From: Oceanimonas sp052119705
Lineage (GTDB): Bacteria > Pseudomonadota > Gammaproteobacteria > Enterobacterales > Aeromonadaceae
Length of the DNA: 64,000 nucleotides
Direction of reading: 5' to 3'
Assembly (NCBI RefSeq): GCF_052119705.1
Contig: NZ_JBGQOP010000013.1
Location: forward strand, 1-64,000
The position numbers and the translations under genes are program-made. How positions within the stretch are numbered: position 1 is the first letter of the stretch; each line of letters opens with the position of its first letter. Below are positions 43,973-53,117 of this stretch, piece by piece. The notes beneath the pieces were generated by a model, which was given only the letters and a program-made list of their open reading frames with translations, was not told where the DNA came from and did no database searches.

Positions 43973-44047
43973 TACATAGCGGTCAGTTAAGAGCAACAAC
44001 AAAACATCTCGGCTAACACCAAGCCAGACTACAAAAATGGCGTGTTC

Positions 44048-44090
44048 TGTAGTGTGCCAATTTATTTGGCACGGTTTTGGGATTTGTTTG
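44048..44090 (+). repeat. REP-like hairpin, copy A
   Basis: TGTAG, then a stem GTGCCAA/TTGGCAC, then CGGTTTT. It lies about 50 bases before the glycosyltransferase/deacetylase gene. Related copies are at 55008, 55108, 62913 and 62970. Confidence 0.7.
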
Positions 44091-44138
44091 TTGAAGACTG
44101 AAGTTATTTAATGAATGGGTAAGGAGTAACACCACAGC

Positions 44139-45902
44139 ATGAACATCTTGATGGCACTATCACAATTAGAAGTGACGGGTGCCGAAGTCTATGCCACTAC
44201 GGTTGGCGATGAGCTCACGCGACGTGGTCACAAGGTGTGTTATGTCTCCGACACCCTCACCAAGCCACATCAGGGTACGTTTTTTAAGCTGCGCTTTAAT
44301 AAGCGCAGCATACCGCGCCGTTTTTGGCATGTGGGTTATTTAGTTTATTTAATTAAAAAGCATCGTATTCAACTGGTACATGCCCACAGTCGCGCCTCTA
44401 GCTGGAGCTGCTATCTGGCTTGCAAGCTCACGGGCACGCCTATGATCACCAGCGTCCATGGCCGCCAGCCGGTGCACGCTTCGCGCAAGAAATTTCATGC
44501 GCTAGGAGACAAGGCATTAGCGGTCTGTGAAGCGGTGCGCGAACAGCTTATTAGCAGTTTAGGCGTGGCGCCTGAGCTAATTAGCATTGGCCGTAACGGC
44601 ATTAATACCGAGCAATATCAGCCCAGCCCAGTACCTAACAATGCTAAGCCTGTGATCAGCATTATCGGTCGGCTAACCGGTCCTAAGGGTGAGCTTTGCT
44701 ACCGTTTGCTCGATGAATGCTTGGATCTAGATAATTACCAAGTTCAAATTGCCTCCGGCTCTGTGCTGCCGGAACGGTTTGAGCGTTTTAAAACGAAAGC
44801 CCAGTTTCTCGGTTACGTACAAGATGTGCCAAGCCTTATCGCCCAATCGGATTTGGTGATAGGTGCCGGCCGCGTGGCCATGGAAGCCATATTGATGCAG
44901 CGCCCTATCTTTGCCATTGGCGAAGCCATGGCACCGGGACTAATTAGTGCAGAAAATTTACCTGCCGCTATGAGTAGCAACTTCGGCGATATAGGGCCCA
45001 AAGATCTAGATATTGATTTTGTAGCTTTGCCTGAGCGCATTGCTCATGCATTAACGAAAACACAGCCCGAAGCCGACCTGATTAAACAAGTTAAGGCGAG
45101 TTACGACTTACAAGCCGTGGTTAGTCAGTTGGAACAAGATTACCAAAGCGTGTACGTACATACGCTGCGTCGTGAAATGCCCATCATTATGTATCACCGC
45201 TTTATTAAAGATGACAGCGAAAAAGGCGTACATGGCACCTATATGCACGTGGATATGCTAGAAAAGCACTTTAAATTGCTAAAGCACTTAGGCTATCAAA
45301 CACTGACTTTTTCTGACTTGGCCGAACAAGGATTTGCCGAGCGCTTAAATCCCACTAAAAAGTACATTATGCTCACCGTCGACGACGGCTATAAAGATAA
45401 CTACGAGCTACTATTTCCGCTGCTTAAGAAATACAATTTTAAAGCGGTGATCTATGCGGTAACCGGTGAACAATTCAACCGCTGGGACGTAGAGCAGCCA
45501 AATAATCCTGAAAAGCGCGTCGAGCTTATGAGCTCGGCACAAATTAAAGAAATGGCGGACTCTGGATTAGTCGAGTTTGGGGGGCACACCCTGACCCACC
45601 CGCACTTAGATACACTCGACAAAGCAGCACAACAAATTGAGATTAGCGATAACAAAGCGCAGCTCGAACAATTAATCGGTAAACCATTACTGTCGTTCGC
45701 TTACCCGTTCGGCAGCCACAACCAAGACAGTAAAGATCTTGCTCTCGAGTTGGGTTATCCCTTTGCCGTCGCCACCAACAGCGGCCCCCTCGCCATGCAC
45801 GAAGACCATTATCAGATCCGACGCATCGCCATCTTCCCCCGCACCGACGTATTCGGCCTGTGGAGAAAGATAAGAGGGAATTATGTGTTTAGAAAGAATT
45901 AG
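44139..45902 (+). CDS. Glycosyltransferase (GT4) fused to polysaccharide deacetylase (CE4)
   Basis: A 587-residue two-domain protein. Residues about 1-340 are GT-B fold, family-4-like: NILMALSQLEVTGAEVYATTVGDELTRRGH is the acceptor-side opening, and IGRLTGPKGE plus AGRVAMEAILMQRPIFAIGE are the donor-side motifs. Residues about 345-560 are a NodB-type deacetylase: IIMYHRF, TVDDGYKDNYELLFPLL (metal Asp pair about 414-415), HTLTHPHL (about 482) and FAYPFG (about 523). It probably adds and then deacetylates a sugar on LPS core or another envelope glycan. The ATG has AAGGAG upstream. Confidence 0.85.
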   Translation: MNILMALSQLEVTGAEVYATTVGDELTRRGHKVCYVSDTLTKPHQGTFFKLRFNKRSIPRRFWHVGYLVYLIKKHRIQLVHAHSRASSWSCYLACKLTGTPMITSVHGRQPVHASRKKFHALGDKALAVCEAVREQLISSLGVAPELISIGRNGINTEQYQPSPVPNNAKPVISIIGRLTGPKGELCYRLLDECLDLDNYQVQIASGSVLPERFERFKTKAQFLGYVQDVPSLIAQSDLVIGAGRVAMEAILMQRPIFAIGEAMAPGLISAENLPAAMSSNFGDIGPKDLDIDFVALPERIAHALTKTQPEADLIKQVKASYDLQAVVSQLEQDYQSVYVHTLRREMPIIMYHRFIKDDSEKGVHGTYMHVDMLEKHFKLLKHLGYQTLTFSDLAEQGFAERLNPTKKYIMLTVDDGYKDNYELLFPLLKKYNFKAVIYAVTGEQFNRWDVEQPNNPEKRVELMSSAQIKEMADSGLVEFGGHTLTHPHLDTLDKAAQQIEISDNKAQLEQLIGKPLLSFAYPFGSHNQDSKDLALELGYPFAVATNSGPLAMHEDHYQIRRIAIFPRTDVFGLWRKIRGNYVFRKN

Positions 45903-45909
45903 TTTTCAG

Positions 45910-45945
45910 GATAAAATATCAAGATAGACTGCTTAATATTTTATC
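45910..45945. terminator. AT-rich inverted repeat, possible terminator
   Basis: Perfect 10-bp stem GATAAAATAT/ATATTTTATC with a 16-base loop, between two convergent genes. The stem is AT-only except at the ends, so strength is uncertain. Confidence 0.4.
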
Positions 45946-45966
45946 TACACGCCATTACAATAATAA

Positions 45967-47037
45967 TTAACATAAAAATAAGTTAGACACTTTTTCTTTA
46001 AAAATGGACTGCCCGATACAGTTAATATTTGGTGGGTTATTTTCTTGTGCAAAAACACTTTTTGCACAATTATTATTTGGATGCCATTCTTTATAGTTTT
46101 CTTCATCTGGATTATATAATGCCAACAATGGCTTTTGCAGCCCTGTTGCTATATGTACGGTTGCAGTATCCACTGAAATAATGTGATCCGCTTGCCGCAT
46201 AATCTCAATAGAATCATAAATAGATTGACTGCCACCGTAAAAGTATACGTTATTGTATTTTTCGCAGATCAAGGCTACTTCATCTTTCTTATCCGGCATG
46301 GTTAATAAAACTATATTAACGGCACTTCGCTCAGAGCTTATCGCTTCAATAAAATCAGATATAGTATCTTTACTTAGTTGTCTGGAACTACCACTACCAT
46401 AAGGATTAAAAACCAGCAAAGGACCGGCGATTGAAGAAAGAAACTGATTAATATTTATAGCCGATAATTTATTTTCAGGGACAATATAATCTGTACACAC
46501 CTGCTGAACACCCGTACTTTCAAGTAACATTTTATATTTATCTGAGAAATGCTTGTTTTTTGTTAGTCGCCCTAACTTTAGGTTGATAAGCTTTACTTGA
46601 TCATCAAGACCCGCAACAGCGTTAGCCTTAACTTTATTCATAAAATAAAGGTCTTTCATTTTTAATGCTTTGCTTAAGTGTACCAGTAAATCAATGTCAC
46701 CTATTTCAGATGCTAATTTTTTCAGCTCACTATAGCCTGGGCGCTTCTTTACCTCATAAACATGGTCAGCGCCAAAGTGATCGTTGAATAACCCTGACAT
46801 ATTAGGCGTCGTAATCACATCTATTTTTATGCCCGGATATGCTTTTCTCCATTCTCGAAAAACAAATGATGACACAATAGAATCGCCCCATTTAGCATCC
46901 CAGCGCACTAACACGACTCGTTTAAGACTATCATTTAATTCAAATTTTTCAGCCGCTCTATCAAATAAAAACAAGCCCAGCTTTCGTCGCCAAATATCAC
47001 GAGCAAGCTGTATTGATGAAATCCATTTTTTGAGCAT
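45967..47037 (-). CDS. Family-9 glycosyltransferase (heptosyltransferase-like), AT-rich
   Basis: A 356-residue GT9 protein. LVRWDAKWGDSIVSSFVFREWRKAYPGIKIDVIT is the N-terminal Rossmann opening; FNPYGSGSSRQLS and DHIISVDTATVHIATGLQKPLLALYN are the ADP-heptose-site motifs. The N-terminal extension (about 30 residues) is not typical. Base composition is clearly more AT-rich than waaF or hldD, and the gene points against its neighbours, suggesting acquisition or exchange. The start is uncertain: ATG 47037 is chosen because longer frames enter the waaF promoter. Sugar and acceptor are unknown. Confidence 0.8.
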   Translation of the reverse strand: MLKKWISSIQLARDIWRRKLGLFLFDRAAEKFELNDSLKRVVLVRWDAKWGDSIVSSFVFREWRKAYPGIKIDVITTPNMSGLFNDHFGADHVYEVKKRPGYSELKKLASEIGDIDLLVHLSKALKMKDLYFMNKVKANAVAGLDDQVKLINLKLGRLTKNKHFSDKYKMLLESTGVQQVCTDYIVPENKLSAININQFLSSIAGPLLVFNPYGSGSSRQLSKDTISDFIEAISSERSAVNIVLLTMPDKKDEVALICEKYNNVYFYGGSQSIYDSIEIMRQADHIISVDTATVHIATGLQKPLLALYNPDEENYKEWHPNNNCAKSVFAQENNPPNINCIGQSIFKEKVSNLFLC

Positions 47038-47108
47038 AACTGCATTAATCCGAGTTAATAATTTACGGGTATTGTATAATGTTTCGCTGTCAAAGAGGAA
47101 CATTCTCA

Positions 47109-48149
47109 ATGTCTCAAAAAATTCTAGTGATAGGCCCTTCATGGGTTGGCGACATGGTGATGTCGCAAAGTTTGTACATATCCCTTAAGCAAGAACACCC
47201 AGAAGCGGAACTGCATGTGATGGCACCGGCTTGGTGCTGCGCGCTGCTGGAGCGTATGCCTGAAGTGGACAAGGCTGTCGTGATGCCCTTAGGGCATGGC
47301 GACTTCAAACTGACAGCGCGCTTTCGTCTTGGGCGACAGCTAGCAAGCGAGGGTTACGACTGGGCCATAGTGCAGCCTAATTCCTTGAAATCGGCGCTAA
47401 TCCCACTATTTGCCGGTATTAAGAAGCGCACCGGCTGGAAAGGTGAGTCTCGCTATGGCCTGCTCAACGACTTACGGAGCAATAAGCGCAGTTTTCCGCT
47501 TATGGTAGAGCGCTATAACGCCTTGGCCTATCCTAAAACCCAAATGATTGACAGCCAGAGCCTGCCCAATCTGCCATGGCCTTCGCTCGCTGTAGATAAA
47601 AAAAATCAACGGCTCGCCTTGAGTGAATTGTCGTTAGATATAAGTAGACCAGTATTAAGTCTGTGCCCAGGTGCCGAGTTTGGCCCTTCTAAGCGTTGGC
47701 CAGAACAACACTATGCTGAAGTCGCGAAACACCAAATCGAACAAGGTAAACAAGTATGGATTTTTGGCTCAGCCAAAGATATTCCCGTAGCCGAAACCAT
47801 ACGTCACTCTTTGCCCAGTCAACTGCAAGCACACTGCCACATTCTTGCTGGCAAAACATCCCTGCACCAAGCCATTGATTTGATGGCATTAAGCACTATG
47901 GTAGTGTCTAACGACTCGGGTTTAATGCACATTGCCGCCGCACTGCAGCGCCCACTGGTTGCCGTTTATGGCTCTACTTCGCCTAAATACACACCGCCTT
48001 TGGCTGAACGTGTAGCTGTAGTACATACAGATATTGAATGCAGACCCTGCTTTAAACGAGAATGCCCATTAGGTCATTTAAAATGCTTAAAAGACTTAGC
48101 ACCACAGCGGGTGATCAAGGCTATTAATAAATTACAAGAACGAGAATAA
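47109..48149 (+). CDS. waaF: ADP-heptose:LPS heptosyltransferase II
   Basis: Adds the second heptose to the LPS inner core. From ATG 47109 (AGAGGAA upstream) the 346-residue protein begins MSQKILVIGPSWVGDMVMSQSL, the WaaF hallmark. Further motifs are LCPGAEFGPSKRWPEQHYA and VSNDSGLMHIAAALQRPLVAVYGSTSP. The C-terminus carries the cysteine-rich CRPCFKRECPLGHLKC typical of WaaF. It begins a plus-strand run with the next glycosyltransferase and waaA. Confidence 0.96.
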   Translation: MSQKILVIGPSWVGDMVMSQSLYISLKQEHPEAELHVMAPAWCCALLERMPEVDKAVVMPLGHGDFKLTARFRLGRQLASEGYDWAIVQPNSLKSALIPLFAGIKKRTGWKGESRYGLLNDLRSNKRSFPLMVERYNALAYPKTQMIDSQSLPNLPWPSLAVDKKNQRLALSELSLDISRPVLSLCPGAEFGPSKRWPEQHYAEVAKHQIEQGKQVWIFGSAKDIPVAETIRHSLPSQLQAHCHILAGKTSLHQAIDLMALSTMVVSNDSGLMHIAAALQRPLVAVYGSTSPKYTPPLAERVAVVHTDIECRPCFKRECPLGHLKCLKDLAPQRVIKAINKLQERE

Positions 48150-48150
48150 A

Positions 48151-49191
48151 ATGAAATATAACATGAAGCATTTATGGTTTGAAAAAGGCGCCTATGCGAA
48201 TAACAAAGCACGCGCTTTTTTAGCTAATGAATTTAATCCGAAAGAAATTAAAAATATAGCGATCATTCGTCACGCGGCTTTAGGTGACCAAGTTATTACG
48301 CGGCCTTTTTTAGTTGAAGCAAGAAAGTTTTTCCCAAATGCGCATATTACACTTTGTGCTGTATCTAACTATCAGTATGGTATGCCCAGTGACCTTGCTG
48401 ATACGGTACATATAATGCATGGCGCCGATAAAAAATCAGAAATAAACTTCTCTGAAAAAATATCTAACATTAAAGAATTACCTGAACAAGATATCATTTT
48501 TGATTTAGCTGCAACCAATAGGTCCTATTGGATGATTGCAGTTTCAAAGGCCACATTAAAAGTAGGCTTCCCCTATAGATCTATTCTAAATCGATTATTA
48601 TATGACGTAGGAGTGTTTCGTTCGGATTTTAGTTCCGAAATAGAAGCTATGTTGGATATGTTAAGAATACTAGGGCACAACCCAGAATATCCATTAAACT
48701 TCGCCTACCCTAATAATAAAGAACATAAAAATATTACGGCTCCTTTTATAATTTACTTTAATGGCGCATCGCAAGAGTCAAAAATGTATCCCATCGCAGA
48801 GCAAGCCGAGCTATTAGCAAAAGCGGTACAAGCATTACCCGATTATCAGCATATATTTCTAGAAGGTTTAAACAGCAAGGAAAAAGGCGAATCACTGCGA
48901 GATTTAGAAAAATATAATAACTTTTCTATTCAACCTAGCGTAGATTTAAAAAATATTACTCAACTTCTGGCTGAAGCTACCCTAGTGGTAAGTACCGATA
49001 CCGGCATTCGCAATATGGCCATAGCAACTCACACGCCTACTGTAGGTATTTTTTATTCAACCGTACCTTTTCGATACACTCCATCCTATGAGTATCATCA
49101 CATTGTGATGAATGCTGATGCCAGCCTACCCTCACCAGAACAAGTATTATCTGGCATAAAAACGACCTTAGAGCATATTACGCCATCATGA
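48151..49191 (+). CDS. Family-9 glycosyltransferase, AT-rich
   Basis: A 346-residue GT9 protein that starts one base after the waaF stop and ends overlapping waaA by four bases. IKNIAIIRHAALGDQVITRPFLVEARKFFP and VVSTDTGIRNMAIATHTPTVGIFYSTVP are the family motifs. The D-H pairing of true heptosyltransferases (DTGPxHxA) reads DTGIRNMA, so the catalytic or donor pocket differs. Codon use is much more AT-rich than in waaF. Its sugar is unknown. Confidence 0.8.
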   Translation: MKYNMKHLWFEKGAYANNKARAFLANEFNPKEIKNIAIIRHAALGDQVITRPFLVEARKFFPNAHITLCAVSNYQYGMPSDLADTVHIMHGADKKSEINFSEKISNIKELPEQDIIFDLAATNRSYWMIAVSKATLKVGFPYRSILNRLLYDVGVFRSDFSSEIEAMLDMLRILGHNPEYPLNFAYPNNKEHKNITAPFIIYFNGASQESKMYPIAEQAELLAKAVQALPDYQHIFLEGLNSKEKGESLRDLEKYNNFSIQPSVDLKNITQLLAEATLVVSTDTGIRNMAIATHTPTVGIFYSTVPFRYTPSYEYHHIVMNADASLPSPEQVLSGIKTTLEHITPS

Positions 49192-50444
49192 TCGCTGCGT
49201 TATACAACGTCTTAATTCATCTCTTTAGCCCAATACTCTTGGCCATGTTGTATTGGCCAAAAAAGGGTAAACCTAGTTTTGGTAAGCGTTGGCCTGAGCA
49301 CTTAGGCTTAGTGCCTAGGTCTTCGCAACAAAATCCGGTTTGGTTACATGCGGTCAGCGTTGGCGAAATGATTGCAGCTACGCCATTGATAAAGGCCATT
49401 AAAGCTGAATATCCAGAGCTGCCTATCTTAGTCACCACCACCACGCGCACCGGCGCGGATTTAGCGGCCAAATTGAGTGATTTAGTTGAGCATCGCTATG
49501 CGCCGTTGGACTTCCCTTGGGCGGTGGCGCTATTTTTACATCGTATAAAACCGCGAGCACTGTTGATCATGGAAACTGAGCTCTGGCCTAATTGGCTCAG
49601 TGCCTGTGCTAAACGCGATTTACCGGTGATGGTATTAAATGCGCGTCTTTCGGCACGTTCAGCGGCTCGATATAAGAAGTTTCACAGTGTTTTTCGACTG
49701 TTATCAAATAACATCTGCCATATCGCCTGCCAATATCCCGCCGATGCTCAGCGATTTATCAACTTAGGCGTGAAAAAAGATAAGCTGAGTATTACAGGCT
49801 CTATTAAATTTGATATTACTTACGGTGCGGAAATTTATGAAAAAGGGCAGCAACTGCGTATACAGCTCGGGCATAAACGCCCTATTTGGATAGCAGCCTC
49901 AACTCATGAAGGCGAAGATGAACAGATACTGGCAGCCCATAAGCTGCTATTAACTATATTACCGGATGCTCTGCTGATACTAGTACCCCGTCACCCTCAG
50001 CGCTTTAACCAAGTAGCGGAGTTAGTAAAACAGCAAAAATTAACATTACGTCGTCGCATTCAATCAGATATGGCAATGAGTACCCAAGTTTATCTCGGTG
50101 ATACTATGGGCGAGCTACCTTTGATGTTAGCGGCTGCCGATATCACTTTCGTGGGAGGTAGTTTAATAGCGCGCGGCGGTCATAATTTATTAGAGCCTGC
50201 AACTTTAGGTAAAGCCATACTTACCGGCCCTTCAATATTTAATTTTACTGATATTTACCAACGATTACTTGAACAAGAAGCACTGATCACAGTCAATGAC
50301 TCAACTGAGTTAGCCGATACATTAATTATTTTATTTTCTGATAAAGCAACCAGATTACAACTGGGGGAAAATGCGTTAGCTGTGGTGAATAATAATAAAG
50401 GCGCTATTCATAAGACATTACAGCAGATACAGCCATTCCTCTAA
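49188..50444 (+). CDS. waaA: 3-deoxy-D-manno-octulosonic acid transferase
   Basis: Transfers Kdo from CMP-Kdo to lipid A precursor at the inner membrane. The 418-residue protein has an N-terminal membrane helix and the GT30 motifs LHAVSVGEMIAATPLI, METELWPNWL, TGSIKFD, LVPRHPQRF and FVGGSLIARGGHNLLEPA. The start overlaps the preceding gene (ATGA). The presence of a Kdo kinase nearby suggests a single, phosphorylated Kdo, in which case WaaA would be monofunctional; the sequence alone does not decide this. Confidence 0.97.
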   Translation: MIAALYNVLIHLFSPILLAMLYWPKKGKPSFGKRWPEHLGLVPRSSQQNPVWLHAVSVGEMIAATPLIKAIKAEYPELPILVTTTTRTGADLAAKLSDLVEHRYAPLDFPWAVALFLHRIKPRALLIMETELWPNWLSACAKRDLPVMVLNARLSARSAARYKKFHSVFRLLSNNICHIACQYPADAQRFINLGVKKDKLSITGSIKFDITYGAEIYEKGQQLRIQLGHKRPIWIAASTHEGEDEQILAAHKLLLTILPDALLILVPRHPQRFNQVAELVKQQKLTLRRRIQSDMAMSTQVYLGDTMGELPLMLAAADITFVGGSLIARGGHNLLEPATLGKAILTGPSIFNFTDIYQRLLEQEALITVNDSTELADTLIILFSDKATRLQLGENALAVVNNNKGAIHKTLQQIQPFL

Positions 50445-50480
50445 TAAAATAGAGCCATTACATGACTCTATTTTATTTTA
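50443..50480. terminator. Bidirectional terminator between waaA and kdkA
   Basis: A perfect 12-bp stem AATAAAATAGAG/CTCTATTTTATT with an 11-base loop and A/T runs on both sides, placed at the waaA stop codon. Confidence 0.85.
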
Positions 50481-50481
50481 A

Positions 50482-51189
50482 TTACTTGGCCTTATAACTA
50501 TTGAGCAAGATGCGCCAATCGGACTCTTGCCAATGAAAATCTGGGTGTAAGCCTTTTTCTTTGCGAAAAGATCTCAATAGGCGGTCCATATTCTCGCGGG
50601 TCCACGTATTGGGCTCACGAAAATGGCACTTATCGAAATCAATTAGCCAGATTTTGCCGTCGGTATCGAGCAATATATTATGGCTATTTAAATCGGCGTG
50701 ATAAAGACCCGCATCATGAAAACGACGAATAGTCTTGCCGACGCTTTGCCACTCTTCTTGGGTTAGGGCGCGATCTTTTAATACCGCGACTAAATCAAGG
50801 GAGTTGGCGACCAAGCTTAAAATAATATCGGCTCGATACACTAAATTAGAGCGCACCATACGTGCAGCACAGGGTCGGGGGACGGGTAAACCACGGCGAT
50901 ATAATTTAGCTAATACGGTAAACTCACTCATGGCACGGCTTTTAGACTCGGCGACGTGCAAGAAGGTGTCTTCCATTACTCGGCCTATCATGCCGCCGCG
51001 GTAATAATGGCGCAGTACCTTGTCGCACACCGCATCTTTTACAAACCAGGTAGTGTTACGGCCAACCGCTTTACCACTAATGGCATCTTGTTCTCGCCAG
51101 TAGTCAATCTCAAAAAAATCACGCTGAAATGAGTCGAAACACTCTGGATCATACCAGATAATTTCTGAACCGTGCTCAATGCGCTCCAC
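50482..51189 (-). CDS. kdkA: 3-deoxy-D-manno-octulosonic acid kinase
   Basis: Phosphorylates Kdo of lipid A-Kdo, as in Haemophilus and Vibrio. The 235-residue protein has the RIO/Ser-Thr-kinase-like catalytic loop YHADLNSHNILLD (catalytic Asp), the metal-binding IDFDKC and the upstream GGMIGRVMEDTFLHV. A GTG at 51189 with GGGGGA six bases upstream is preferred; a TTG five codons earlier is possible. It is divergent from the next glycosyltransferase gene. Confidence 0.93.
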   Translation of the reverse strand: MERIEHGSEIIWYDPECFDSFQRDFFEIDYWREQDAISGKAVGRNTTWFVKDAVCDKVLRHYYRGGMIGRVMEDTFLHVAESKSRAMSEFTVLAKLYRRGLPVPRPCAARMVRSNLVYRADIILSLVANSLDLVAVLKDRALTQEEWQSVGKTIRRFHDAGLYHADLNSHNILLDTDGKIWLIDFDKCHFREPNTWTRENMDRLLRSFRKEKGLHPDFHWQESDWRILLNSYKAK

Positions 51190-51276
51190 TGTTCTGTCCC
51201 CCAAGCCGAAAACACAGATTTTACATGGCGAGCCCGCCTTTGCATAATGCCTGACTCAAATTCTGGAGATTTACCT

Positions 51277-52338
51277 ATGGCCTTGTTCGATTCGCCCCCA
51301 AATAGTCTCTGTTTATTACGCTTATCGGCCATTGGTGACTGCTGCCATGCCATTGCCTTAGTGCAGGCAATACAAAGACAATGGCCAACCACCAAAATCA
51401 CCTGGATAACCGGAAAAATTGAGGCAAATTTGCTGCAGTTGCTGCCAAATGTCGAGATTATCGTATTTGATAAGTCGGCGGGATGGCGTGCCTATATGCA
51501 GTTATGGCGAGCACTCAAGGGCCGCAAATTTGATGCGCTGCTGCATATGCAAGCGGCCCTGCGTGCCAGTATTGCCAGCTTAGGGATACGCGCCAAATAT
51601 AGACTCGGCTTCGACAAATCTCGGGCTAAAGATGGCCAATGGATATTTACTAACTATAAGGTGACCGCCGAGGCCGAACATGTGGTTGATGGTTTCATGG
51701 CCTTTGGCCAAGCTCTCGGCTTAACCGAGGTCACAGCGCGCTGGTCATTCGCGCTGCCAGAGGCAGACCAGCAGTGGGCTCAGCTCTATCAAGCGCAGCA
51801 GCCGTTATTATTGATTTGCCCGGCTGCCAGTAAGGCCTATAAAAACTGGACCAGTGAGGGCTACGCCCAGCTTGCCGAGTACGCCCATCACCAAGGCATG
51901 AAGGTAATACTGATAGGTAGCCCAGCACGGCAAGAACGCGAGCTAGCCGCGAAGATCGAACAATTAACGCCATATATCGCCGAAAATCTGGTAGGAAAGA
52001 CCAGCTTGTCGCAGCTTTTGGCGTTAATTAAGGTGGCCCGCTTAGTAGTGGCGCCGGATACGGGCCCTGCTCACATGGCGACCCTAGTCGGCACACCCGT
52101 GCTGGGTTTATACGCCCATCACAATCCCGCACGCACCGGCCCCTATTATTGCCGCGATTATGTGGTGAGTGTTTATGAAGAAGCCCTGTTGGCCGAGACA
52201 GGTAAAACTTCAGACCAGCTGCCATGGCGCACCCGTGTCAAAGACGCCCAGGCCATGCAGCTTATCGAGATTGAGCAAGTTACCGCGCAGTTTGAGCGCA
52301 TCATCCATGATTTTAATCTATTGCAGGAGCCTGTTTAA
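51277..52338 (+). CDS. Family-9 glycosyltransferase (heptosyltransferase I-like)
   Basis: A 353-residue GT9 protein from ATG 51277 (GGAGA upstream). LCLLRLSAIGDCCHAIALVQAIQRQWP resembles the opening of heptosyltransferase I, and VAPDTGPAHMATLVGTPVLGLYAHHNPARTGPY is the ADP-heptose site with the DTGPAH signature intact. Since no other gene here looks more like waaC, this may add the first heptose to Kdo, but that is inference. waaE starts on its stop codon (TAATG). Confidence 0.85.
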   Translation: MALFDSPPNSLCLLRLSAIGDCCHAIALVQAIQRQWPTTKITWITGKIEANLLQLLPNVEIIVFDKSAGWRAYMQLWRALKGRKFDALLHMQAALRASIASLGIRAKYRLGFDKSRAKDGQWIFTNYKVTAEAEHVVDGFMAFGQALGLTEVTARWSFALPEADQQWAQLYQAQQPLLLICPAASKAYKNWTSEGYAQLAEYAHHQGMKVILIGSPARQERELAAKIEQLTPYIAENLVGKTSLSQLLALIKVARLVVAPDTGPAHMATLVGTPVLGLYAHHNPARTGPYYCRDYVVSVYEEALLAETGKTSDQLPWRTRVKDAQAMQLIEIEQVTAQFERIIHDFNLLQEPV

Positions 52339-53117
52339 TGAGTAATCGCCCGACCCTGGCCGCGGTATTAATCGTCAAAAATGAAGCCGACAATCTCGCC
52401 GACTGTTTAGCGACCCTAGATTGGGTAGATGAAATTGTGGTGTTGGACTCTGGCAGCACGGATGCCACGCAGGCGGTGAGTGAGGCGGCCGGCGCCCGTT
52501 TTTTTGTCAATAGCGACTGGCCGGGCTTTGGCAAGCAGCGCCAACTTGCCCAAAGTCATGTGCAATCAGACTGGGTGTTGTGGGTGGATGCAGATGAGCG
52601 CATCACACCTGAGCTAAAAAACAACATAGCAGCCGTGCTGGCTAAGCCAAAAGCCAATACCGTATATTCAATACCGCGTTTATCTTGGGTGTTTGGTCGC
52701 TTTATCCGCCATTGTGGTTGGTATCCGGACCGCGTGCTGAGGCTCTATCCTAAGGCATTAACCGGCTACAACGATGCCTTAGTGCATGAGAAAGTGCATA
52801 TCAATAAAGGCGTTAAGGTGATAAAACTCAAGGGCGATCTGCTGCATTACACCTATCGCGACTTAGAGCATTATCTGGTGAAGTCCGCAGGCTACGCGAG
52901 TGCGTGGGCCGAACAACGCCAACTTAGAGGTAAGAAAGGCTCTCTTGGCCAAGGCGTGTTGCACGGTTTGGGCTGCTTTATCAAGATGTACGTGATTAAG
53001 GCGGGCTTTCTCGATGGCAAGCAAGGCTTCTTGTTGAGTGTGCTGTCTGCACACTCAACATTCGTGAAATACGCAGATTTATGGATTAAGACACAAACTC
53101 AACAGCCCAAGGCGTAA
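52338..53117 (+). CDS. waaE: LPS core glycosyltransferase (GT2, WaaE/LgtF-like)
   Basis: A 259-residue GT-A enzyme that probably adds glucose to heptose I of the inner core. Family motifs are LAAVLIVKNEADNLADCLATLDWVDEIVVLDSGSTD, the DADER metal site and CGWYPDRVLRLYPK, which marks the WaaE/KdtX branch. The ATG shares one base with the stop of the previous gene. Its end overlaps the convergent glycosyltransferase by 32 bases. waaE-coaD proximity is common in gammaproteobacteria. Confidence 0.9.
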   Translation: MSNRPTLAAVLIVKNEADNLADCLATLDWVDEIVVLDSGSTDATQAVSEAAGARFFVNSDWPGFGKQRQLAQSHVQSDWVLWVDADERITPELKNNIAAVLAKPKANTVYSIPRLSWVFGRFIRHCGWYPDRVLRLYPKALTGYNDALVHEKVHINKGVKVIKLKGDLLHYTYRDLEHYLVKSAGYASAWAEQRQLRGKKGSLGQGVLHGLGCFIKMYVIKAGFLDGKQGFLLSVLSAHSTFVKYADLWIKTQTQQPKA

